Source: JAVVFH01 sp032250585
GTDB lineage: Bacteria; Pseudomonadota; Gammaproteobacteria; Xanthomonadales; SZUA-36
Assembly: GCA_032250585.1 (NCBI GenBank)
Contig: JAVVFH010000065.1
Span: forward strand, 1 to 15,205
Direction of reading: 5' to 3'
Length of the DNA: 15,205 nt
Shown here: positions 1 to 5,825 of the stretch, one piece after another
How positions within the stretch are numbered: the first letter of the stretch is position 1
How the letters are laid out: every line of letters begins with the position of its first letter
Made by a program: the position numbers and the translations under genes
Notes under the pieces: model-generated
What the model was told of the DNA's origin: nothing
The model's input: the letters and a program-made list of their open reading frames with translations, nothing else
Database searches by the model: none

Positions 1-226
1 GGGCCCCGGTGCCTTCGCAGCGCCGATGAACGGCGTGATCGTCAAGCGGATGGTCGAACCGGGCATCGCGGTCACCGCGGGTCAGGCGCTAATGGTGATG
101 GAGGCGATGAAGATGGAGCATTCGATTTGCGCGCCGGCGGCCGGCCAGGTAGTCGAGTATTTTTTCGACGTGGGAGACCAGGTCAGCGGCGGCGACGAAC
201 TGTTAACATTCAAGATTGTCGACTGA
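1..226 (+). CDS. Biotin carboxyl carrier C-terminus of an acyl-CoA carboxylase alpha subunit (5'-partial)
   Basis: This is the C-terminal end of a biotin-dependent carboxylase alpha subunit; the reading frame is open from base 2 and the start lies outside the window. The 74 visible residues form a biotinyl domain: an APMNG entry strand, then EAMKMEH with the biotin-accepting lysine encoded at 110-112, then the closing strand GDQVSGGDELL. The domain carries carboxybiotin from the biotin carboxylase site to the carboxyltransferase subunit. A biotinyl domain at the very end of a protein fits methylcrotonyl-CoA, propionyl-CoA or geranyl-CoA carboxylase alpha chains as well as acetyl-CoA carboxylase BCCP. 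Without the upstream part I cannot choose; a leucine-degradation MccA/LiuD is my first guess. The stop is 27 bp from the stop of the converging lipoprotein gene, and I see no terminator hairpin between them. Confidence 0.9.
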   Translation, partial: GPGAFAAPMNGVIVKRMVEPGIAVTAGQALMVMEAMKMEHSICAPAAGQVVEYFFDVGDQVSGGDELLTFKIVD

Positions 227-253
227 GCATGGCAGCGGGTCGCGGCCCTGGTT

Positions 254-862
254 TCAGTCCGCGCAATGCTGCTCGATCTGCGCGATGAGGTCGCGCGTGA
301 CGCGGTCGAGTCCCGCCTGGTGCGCGGCGACGATGTCCGCCAGGTGCTCCACGCCGACCGGCACCGATTCCACCGCCCCCACTTCGTGCCGGCTGCCGCC
401 ACATTCAATCTGCCCCACCAGTTCCACTTGCACCGCGGAAGTGCCTTCTGCGGCGCTACGCAGGCCGTAGAACTGGCGTGCCTCGATGGCCAGGGCCCAG
501 GCATCGTCGCTGCCGGATTCGAAGCGCTCGTGCACTGAAAAACGCCCGGTCGCCGCCATTGAGCGGGCCATCACCGAGGTCAGTACTTCCGGCAGGTGGT
601 CGGGCCAGCAGGCGTTGGCGTAGCGCTGCAGTCGCGCGTCCGGACCGAGTGCCAGGATCCGGTCGGTATCGAGGCCGGGCACCGCGCCGACCGACAGCCG
701 CAGCACGGGCCGCTCGGCGTCGGTGCTCGCGCGCGGCGCAGTTTCCAGCGGCTTGAGCAGGTAATACTGCCTGGCCGGTTGATCGCTGGTGAGGATGCCG
801 CTGCAGCCGCTTGCCAGCGACGTGCAGAGGATCAGGCTTGCCAGTGCGTTGATGTTTTTCAT
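254..862 (-). CDS. PqiC-like ABC-type transport auxiliary lipoprotein
   Basis: This 202-residue lipoprotein resembles the ABC-type transport auxiliary family (PqiC/DUF330). The N-terminus has a short hydrophobic signal ending in the lipobox LASGC, so Cys20 should be lipidated. The mature part begins with a Y-Y-L-L-K-P strand followed by LRLSVGAVPGLDTDRI, which matches the family pattern of an early strand followed by a conserved R-I-L segment. In known MCE systems such as PqiABC this lipoprotein sits in the outer membrane and docks on the MCE protein. It is the last gene of the operon. Its start lies 1 base beyond the stop of the MCE gene (TGACATG on the coding strand), which suggests translational coupling; no strong ribosome binding site is visible. 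Late cysteines (Cys133 region CGG and Cys200) are not a known family motif. Confidence 0.85.
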   Translation of the reverse strand: MKNINALASLILCTSLASGCSGILTSDQPARQYYLLKPLETAPRASTDAERPVLRLSVGAVPGLDTDRILALGPDARLQRYANACWPDHLPEVLTSVMARSMAATGRFSVHERFESGSDDAWALAIEARQFYGLRSAAEGTSAVQVELVGQIECGGSRHEVGAVESVPVGVEHLADIVAAHQAGLDRVTRDLIAQIEQHCAD

Positions 863-863
863 G

Positions 864-1799
864 TCAGGGCTCTATCTCCAGCGACTCGGAGTCGGGACGA
901 TGGATTAACCGGGAGGGGTCTTCCTGCAGTTCCTGCAACAGTTTCTGCAGCTCCCGCAGGCCTTGTCGGGTTTCTTTCATCAGCGCCGGAGCCTCGGCCA
1001 GGCCGCGATCCAGGAAACGCTCCAGGTCCTGCTCGTGGTTCGCCAGCAGCGTATCCAGGCGGCCGGTCAGGGCGGCGAGTTTCTCGCTGGCAAGGCGCAG
1101 GTTCCCGACGCTGGAATCGAGGTCCGGCCGCAGGCCTTCCAGCAGGGTCCGGACCTGTTGCAGGGTTTTGTCCGCCTCGCTCAGTGTGCGCGCAAGTTCC
1201 TCCGGCAGCGCGGCGAGGGTGTCGCGGTTCTGTGCCAGGCTGTCGCTGACGCTGGCCACATGTTCGAGCATGTCGGCGATGGTTGCTCGGTTCTCCGCGC
1301 TCAGCAGGTCATTGGCCTGGTCGACCAGGCGATTTATTTTGACCATCAGTTCGGGCGCGCTGGACATCAGTGCCGCAAGTCCGACATCGCGCACGGGAAT
1401 TACCGGATATTCCTGCCCCGGACCGGCTTTCAGCGGTGGATGTTTGCCGGGCGAGCCGGCCAGGTTGATCACCGCGACGCCGGTGATCCCCTGCATGGCG
1501 ATGCTGGCGTAGGTGCCCGCGTCCACCGGTGTGGATTCGAGTACCTCGATGTCGACCCGCACGACGATGCCGTCCTGGCGCTCGAGGTTCATCTGCACGA
1601 CGCTGCCGACCTTGACGCCCATGTAATTGACCGGCCCGCCCATGGCCAGCCCGCTGATGTCGCGGTTGAACAGCAGCGTGTAACGGTCCATTTCCTCGAC
1701 GCCCGCGCGCCCGGTCAGCCAGATCACGAAGGCCACGAAGCCCGCGATCGCGCCACTGACGAACAAGCCGACAACTAAATTCCGGTTACCTTTGAACAT
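864..1799 (-). CDS. MlaD-like MCE-domain protein, substrate-binding subunit of a lipid ABC transporter
   Basis: This 311-residue protein has the classic single-MCE architecture. It has a short cytoplasmic start, one transmembrane segment at about residues 8-28, an MCE domain at about 39-116 (with DISGLAMGGPVNYMGVKVG, then a V-D-A-G-T-Y-A-S segment and GITGVAVINL) and a long helical, probably coiled-coil C-terminal region at about 145-300 rich in L-A-E heptads. MCE proteins form hexameric rings anchored in the inner membrane that carry phospholipids across the periplasm. The long helical tail recalls needle-forming MCE proteins more than short E. coli MlaD (about 183 residues). The gene overlaps the ATPase gene upstream by 14 bp and is followed after 1 base by the lipoprotein gene. 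An in-frame ATG with a weak GGTG element upstream is the chosen start. Confidence 0.9.
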   Translation of the reverse strand: MFKGNRNLVVGLFVSGAIAGFVAFVIWLTGRAGVEEMDRYTLLFNRDISGLAMGGPVNYMGVKVGSVVQMNLERQDGIVVRVDIEVLESTPVDAGTYASIAMQGITGVAVINLAGSPGKHPPLKAGPGQEYPVIPVRDVGLAALMSSAPELMVKINRLVDQANDLLSAENRATIADMLEHVASVSDSLAQNRDTLAALPEELARTLSEADKTLQQVRTLLEGLRPDLDSSVGNLRLASEKLAALTGRLDTLLANHEQDLERFLDRGLAEAPALMKETRQGLRELQKLLQELQEDPSRLIHRPDSESLEIEP

Positions 1800-2562
1800 G
1801 GCGTTTCACCGCTCTTCTTGCGCGCATGGCGCGTGCATCGCCGAAGTATTTCTGAATCCACGGGTCGGGATGCGTGACGATATTTTCCAGTGTATCAACG
1901 ATTATGGACTTGTTGACCAGCACCGCGACCCGGTTGCACACCCCGAACAGGGTATCGACGTCGTGCGTGACGATGACGATGGTCAGGTCCAGGGTCTCGC
2001 GCAGGTAGGCGATCAGTTCATCGAATTCGGTGGCTGCCAGCGGATCCAGACCCGCCGTGGGTTCATCCAGGAACAGGACTTTCGGCTCCAGCGCCAGTGC
2101 GCGCGCCAGCGCCGCGCGCTTGCGCATGCCGCCGGACAGCTCGGAGGGATACTTGGCCGCGGCGGTCAGGTCGAGACCGACCATGAACAGTTTCAGCACC
2201 GCCAGTTCGCGGCGCGTCTCGACGGGCAACTCCGAGTGCAGCGCGATCGGCAATTCGACGTTTTCCTGCACCGTCAGGCCGGACAGCAGCGCGCCGCCCT
2301 GGAACAGCACGCCCCATTGCTTGTGCGGGCCCGGCTGCTGGTAGCGGATCGGCGTGCCGAGCACCTCGATGGAGCCTTCGCTGGGTTGGTGCAGGCCCAG
2401 CAGGCTGCGCAGCAGCACGGATTTTCCGGCCCCGGAACCACCGATGATGGCCAGGATCTCGTCGCGCCGCACGTCCAGGTCGAGACCGTCATGGACGGTC
2501 TGCGTCCCGAAACGGTTGACCAGTCCGCGCACGGTGATCGCCGACTCGGTGCGGCCGGGCAT
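1786..2562 (-). CDS. MlaF-like ATPase of the MCE lipid transporter
   Basis: This 258-residue ABC ATPase has all expected motifs: Walker A GGSGAGKS at residues 41-48, Q-loop Gln88 in LFQGG, signature LSGGM at 142-146, Walker B VLFLDEP at 162-168 with catalytic Glu167, D-loop GLDP and switch His200 in VTHD. The LSGGMRKR signature with M-R-K-R is typical of the MlaF/Ttg2A group of MCE-linked ATPases. It powers lipid movement through the MlaE-type permease encoded just upstream. Its ATG overlaps the permease stop by one base (TGATG) and is preceded by GAGGA at good spacing, so it is both coupled and independently readable. Its 3' end overlaps the MCE gene by 14 bp. The C-terminal 20 residues are very basic. 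Confidence 0.93.
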   Translation of the reverse strand: MPGRTESAITVRGLVNRFGTQTVHDGLDLDVRRDEILAIIGGSGAGKSVLLRSLLGLHQPSEGSIEVLGTPIRYQQPGPHKQWGVLFQGGALLSGLTVQENVELPIALHSELPVETRRELAVLKLFMVGLDLTAAAKYPSELSGGMRKRAALARALALEPKVLFLDEPTAGLDPLAATEFDELIAYLRETLDLTIVIVTHDVDTLFGVCNRVAVLVNKSIIVDTLENIVTHPDPWIQKYFGDARAMRARRAVKRHVQR

Positions 2563-3680
2563 CAGAATCCGATCCTCGCGTAGACCACCGTGAAGATCGC
2601 GTCGGCGACGATGATCAGGAAAATCGACTGCACCACCGCCATGGTGGTCAGGCGCCCCAGTTCCTCGGCCGAGCCTTCCACCTGCATGCCGCGCAGGGTG
2701 CCGGTGACGGCGATCAGGAAAGCGAATGCCGGTGCTTTGCTCAGGCCCACCAGCACGTCGTCCAAATCGATCACCAGCAGCAGGCGCTCGGTGAACATCA
2801 GCCAGTTGATGTCCAGCGCAATGGCGCCGATGAACGCGCCGCCCAGCAGGCCGGCCGCGTCGGCGTAGACGGTCAGGAAGGGCAGGGCGATCATCAGGCC
2901 GAGCACCCGGGGAATGATCAGGATCTGGTTGGGGTTCAGGCCCATGACACGCAGCGCATCGACTTCTTCGTTGAGTTTCATGGTGCCCAGCGCGGCCGCG
3001 AACGCCGAACCGGAACGTCCGGCGACCATGATGGCCGCCAGCAGCACGCCCAGTTCCCGCAGGATCGAATTGGCGACCAGGTCGACCATGTAAATGTTGG
3101 CGCCGAACTGTTCCAGTTGGCGGGCGCTCTGGTATGCCAGCACAATCCCCATCAGGAAGCAGACCATGCCGACGATGGGTATCGCCTTGCCGCCGCAGGC
3201 ATGCACCTGGCGGATCGTCTCCCCGATCACCAGCCGCGAGGGGCGCTTGACGCCATCCAGCACCGCGCCGGCGATGTAACCCACCGATTCCACGGCCTCG
3301 ATGGTATTGCGGCCGACCTTTTCCATTCCGCTGCGCCAGAAGCCGGCCGGCTTATGCGCCCCGAGGTCGTGGATGTATTCTTTCTGCGCGGCAATGTCGA
3401 TGATGTGCTGCAGGAACTTGAAGTGTGAATCCCGGAAGCCGCTGAATGCGGTCTCGAGGCCGAGTTCCTCGTAATCCATCGAGCGCTCGTAAAGTATCCA
3501 GGCCGCGGCGAGGTCCAGGCTTTGCAGGTCGCCGCAGACGAAGTTCACCCGTCGCTCCTCCGCCAGTCCGGTTGCATCCAGTTCTTTTTGCAGCCTGCCG
3601 AGGTTGGCGAACACCCAGTCGCCATGCAGCTGAAGCTCCAGCACGCCGGGTTTTCTTTCCGTTGTGAGGAAGTCGCTCAA
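2562..3680 (-). CDS. MlaE-family permease with N-terminal STAS-like domain
   Basis: This 372-residue protein joins an N-terminal soluble domain of about 110 residues to an MlaE permease domain (about 130-372). E. coli MlaE alone is about 260 residues. The N-terminal part (LELQLHGDWVF, then VNFVCGDLQSLDLAAAWIL) fits a STAS fold, the fold of MlaB, which in E. coli is a separate protein bound to MlaF. The permease part has the family hallmark LRELGVLLAAIMVAGRSGSA followed by EEVDALRVMGLNP, and several transmembrane helices. The start is TTG: it overlaps the DUF2141 stop as TTGA, a 4-base coupling overlap, and I see no better in-frame start. A CTGGA element just upstream is a weak ribosome binding site. 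With the ATPase, MCE and lipoprotein genes it makes a complete transporter without a separate MlaB or MlaC gene. Confidence 0.92.
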   Translation of the reverse strand: MSDFLTTERKPGVLELQLHGDWVFANLGRLQKELDATGLAEERRVNFVCGDLQSLDLAAAWILYERSMDYEELGLETAFSGFRDSHFKFLQHIIDIAAQKEYIHDLGAHKPAGFWRSGMEKVGRNTIEAVESVGYIAGAVLDGVKRPSRLVIGETIRQVHACGGKAIPIVGMVCFLMGIVLAYQSARQLEQFGANIYMVDLVANSILRELGVLLAAIMVAGRSGSAFAAALGTMKLNEEVDALRVMGLNPNQILIIPRVLGLMIALPFLTVYADAAGLLGGAFIGAIALDINWLMFTERLLLVIDLDDVLVGLSKAPAFAFLIAVTGTLRGMQVEGSAEELGRLTTMAVVQSIFLIIVADAIFTVVYARIGF

Positions 3681-4114
3681 TCCAGGTCGATCGTGATTTC
3701 AGTGGGGGCTTCGACCGTAAACTTCGCGTCTTCGAAGGAGGGCCAGCCGAACCAGGTATCGGCGCCGTTCGAAAAACCATAGGGTTCCGAGCCCATTCCC
3801 AGGAAACCGCTGTCGAGCCGGCCGTTGTCGTTTTCATCGTGCACTACGACCGCGGCGTATTCGCCGAGTGGCAGGTCATCGAAGAAGGCGACGAATTCGC
3901 CTGCCTCGCTGACCTGGCCGGACTGCTGTCGAAACGGCTCGCGCATGAACGATTCGGCCGAATCGAACAGCGTCACTTCCAGTGGCCCGGCGGCCGGCTG
4001 TGCGCCGATCACCATCACCCGCAGGGAGGGGAACTGCGCCTGCGCGGCCGCAGCTGGGCTGAGGCTGCAAAAGAACGCGAAAAAAAGGCAAAATTTCAGC
4101 ATCGGGGAACTCAT
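3677..4114 (-). CDS. Secreted DUF2141 family protein
   Basis: This 145-residue protein has a signal peptide (hydrophobic residues 7-24 ending in an A-A-A-A-Q-A-Q stretch). The mature part matches the DUF2141 family as I know it: a beta-rich fold with the stretch EYAAVVVHDENDNGRLD, followed by FLGMGSEPYGFSN and PSFEDAKF. The DENDNG segment (residues 93-98) looks like a calcium-binding loop, but metal binding is inference. The function of the family is unknown; the protein should be periplasmic or outer-membrane exposed. The gene overlaps the MlaE gene by 4 bases and follows the MepK-like gene after 51 bp, so it is probably co-transcribed with the lipid transporter. An alternative start 12 bases in (Met5) is possible; Met1 is preceded by a weak CGGAA element. 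Confidence 0.85.
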   Translation of the reverse strand: MSSPMLKFCLFFAFFCSLSPAAAAQAQFPSLRVMVIGAQPAAGPLEVTLFDSAESFMREPFRQQSGQVSEAGEFVAFFDDLPLGEYAAVVVHDENDNGRLDSGFLGMGSEPYGFSNGADTWFGWPSFEDAKFTVEAPTEITIDLD

Positions 4115-4165
4115 ATTCCGCTTGCGATTGCGTGCCTTGAAAAGAGAGCCCGGTCCGGCGGCGGA

Positions 4166-4684
4166 TTACCAGTAACGCACTCTTCCGGTATCGACGTGCA
4201 CGAAGTTCGATGACGCGTAATAACCCACGCCGCCGCGTTGCAGCGCCTTGGCGGTGTCGCGCAGCCGCTCGAGTTCCAGCCCGCGCAGCCGCACGTCGAT
4301 GCCCTTGCCCAGGAGGTGCTGACTTTTTTTCGCCACGCCGCTGCTTCGTTGCCGCAGCATCTCGTTGGTGGCCTCCGAACGATAGGCCGAGATGACCTCG
4401 AAGGTGGACCAGGTGCCGCTTTCGCGCTGGATGTCCCACAAAAGGTCGAACAGTTCCGGGTCGAGGTCGGTCTGCTCGCCGTTGCGCCAATCCGCCAGGA
4501 AGGCGCACAATTCGTCGAGGGCACCGGGCAGGTAATCGCCGTCACGGAAATAGGTGACTTCGAGTTTCTGCCGGGTGTGGGTATGATAAAAGCGCAGCGT
4601 CCGCTCCTGCGCGGACATGCCTGCCATCTCGGAGGTCGAAATGAACAGCGCCAGTCCGGTCAGTAAGCCAAGTAATCGTCGCAT
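4166..4684 (-). CDS. MepK/YcbK-like murein endopeptidase (M15, DUF882)
   Basis: This 172-residue protein belongs to the DUF882/peptidase M15 group that includes E. coli MepK (YcbK), a murein endopeptidase that cleaves peptidoglycan cross-links. Features seen: an N-terminal hydrophobic signal (MRRLLGLLTGLALFIS), the family opening RFYHTHTRQKLEV, an FEVISAYRS segment, the metal-site motif SQHLLGKGIDVR with His123 and Asp130, and NFVHVDTG with His163, which supplies the third ligand. All expected zinc ligands are present. I chose the start at 4684 because a signal peptide begins there; the frame remains open upstream but runs antisense into the dehalogenase start and does not look like protein. 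It is the first gene of the minus-strand envelope cluster and has no strong ribosome binding site, only a distant GGGGAT. Confidence 0.88.
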   Translation of the reverse strand: MRRLLGLLTGLALFISTSEMAGMSAQERTLRFYHTHTRQKLEVTYFRDGDYLPGALDELCAFLADWRNGEQTDLDPELFDLLWDIQRESGTWSTFEVISAYRSEATNEMLRQRSSGVAKKSQHLLGKGIDVRLRGLELERLRDTAKALQRGGVGYYASSNFVHVDTGRVRYW

Positions 4685-4699
4685 CGCGGCATTATCCCC

Positions 4700-4846
4700 A
4701 ATTCGTCGCCGTTTGTCAGCCCGCCGATCCCGTCCGCCCAGCGCCCGGCCCGGCGCCTGCGGCTCTGCACCGATTACCTGGGTGAGATGCTGGTTTACAG
4801 CAGTTTCGCGCTGATGGTCTGGCACTGGCTGCTGCCCGGCCTGTAA
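4700..4846 (+). other. Short hydrophobic reading frame, possibly a small membrane peptide or a remnant
   Basis: The divergent gap between the MepK-like gene and the dehalogenase holds a plus-strand frame ending in TAA at 4844. Its last 30 or so residues read like a real small protein: RRLRLCTDYLGEM, then a hydrophobic LVYSSFALMVWHWLLPGL end. A basic stretch followed by a hydrophobic helix is typical of small membrane peptides. The only standard start is ATG at 4787, which gives just 19 residues and has no clear ribosome binding site; upstream there is no ATG, GTG or TTG in frame before the stop near 4673. It may be a small gene with an odd start, the tail of a decayed gene, or chance. I do not recognise it. 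Confidence 0.2.
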
Positions 4847-4892
4847 GCCGCGGCTGATGCCGTTGGCAGTCACCTCCACCAAAGGCATGACA

Positions 4893-4899
4893 GAAGGAG
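4893..4899 (+). promoter_or_regulatory. Ribosome binding site fixing the dehalogenase start
   Basis: GAAGGAGA lies about 5 bases before the ATG at 4905. It decides between this start and two earlier in-frame ATGs (4857 and 4887) that lack a comparable site and would add 16 or 6 residues not matching the family N-terminus. Confidence 0.75.
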
Positions 4900-4904
4900 A
4901 CGAC

Positions 4905-5825
4905 ATGAAAGTACTGCGCACTCCGGACGAACGTTTCGAGGGACTCGCGGATTTCCCCTGGCAGCCGCATTACGCGCAAGTCGACGACCCGGAACTCGGG
5001 CCTTTGCGCGTGCATTACCTCGACGAAGGCCCGGCCGACGGTCCGGTGCTGCTCTGCCTGCACGGCGAACCGACCTGGAGTTACCTGTATCGCAAGATGG
5101 TCCCGGTCTTCACGGCAGCCGGCCTGCGCGTGCTGGTGCCCGACCTGGTGGGCTTCGGCCGTTCCGACAAGCCGGCCGCGCGCAGCGATTACAGCTACCG
5201 CCGGCACGTGCGGTGGATGAGCGACTGGTTCCACGGCCTCGGCCTGCGCGAGGTTACTTTGCTGGGTCAGGATTGGGGCGGCCTGATCGGCCTGCGGATG
5301 GTGGCTGAAAAACCGCAGTGCTTCGCCGCGTTCTCACTGTCCAACACCGGCCTGCCGACCGGCGACCGCGAATTGCCGGAAGCTTTCCGTCGCTGGCGCC
5401 GCTTCAGCCAGGAAGACCCGCATTTCGACACCGGTTTCATCGTCAACCTGTTCGGGCACGGCGATCTTTCCGAAGCCGAAATGGAGGCTTACCGGGCGCC
5501 GTTTCCAACGGACGAATACAAAGCCGGTGCGCGCCAGTTTCCGCTGTTGGTGCCGGCGTCCCCGGACGATCCGGCCAGCGAGGCCAACCGCCGGGCCTGG
5601 GAGGTTCTCAGGCTGTGGGAAAAGCCCGTCCTGCTGTGTTTTTCCGACAACGACCCGATCATGCGCGGCGGCGACAGGCCGTTTCTCAAACTCGTGCCCG
5701 GAACCCGCGGACAGCCGCACATCACCCTGCACGGCCGGCATTTCATCCAGGAAGAGGACGGTGAGACCTGGGCCCGGGCCGTGGTCGAGTGGATGAATCA
5801 GGGCCGGCTGACGGGCTGCGGGTAG
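4905..5825 (+). CDS. Haloalkane dehalogenase, HLD-I (DhlA-like) alpha/beta hydrolase
   Basis: This 306-residue protein aligns along its length with Xanthobacter DhlA as I remember it: the shared N-terminal RTPDERF, then HYLDEG, CLHGEPTWSYLYRKM and GFGRSDKP. These enzymes hydrolyse carbon-halogen bonds to an alcohol, halide and a proton in the cytoplasm. Catalytic residues can be placed: nucleophile Asp123 in GQDWGG, halide-binding Trp124 next to it, a second halide-binding Trp (probably Trp164 in RRWRR), catalytic acid probably Asp250 in SDNDPIM, and His279 in GRHFIQEE. The oxyanion-hole region HGEPTW is intact. An acid after strand beta-7 and a Trp-Trp halide pair fit subfamily HLD-I. Its natural substrate cannot be read from the sequence. 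The gene stands alone on the plus strand, and its last 28 bp overlap the end of aceK on the other strand. Confidence 0.88.
   Translation: MKVLRTPDERFEGLADFPWQPHYAQVDDPELGPLRVHYLDEGPADGPVLLCLHGEPTWSYLYRKMVPVFTAAGLRVLVPDLVGFGRSDKPAARSDYSYRRHVRWMSDWFHGLGLREVTLLGQDWGGLIGLRMVAEKPQCFAAFSLSNTGLPTGDRELPEAFRRWRRFSQEDPHFDTGFIVNLFGHGDLSEAEMEAYRAPFPTDEYKAGARQFPLLVPASPDDPASEANRRAWEVLRLWEKPVLLCFSDNDPIMRGGDRPFLKLVPGTRGQPHITLHGRHFIQEEDGETWARAVVEWMNQGRLTGCG

Noticed and set aside
4685..4921. Upstream extension of the MepK-like frame adding 79 residues
   Set aside because: It is antisense to the dehalogenase start region, is rich in Arg/Gln/Pro with no family match, and would bury the signal peptide inside the protein.
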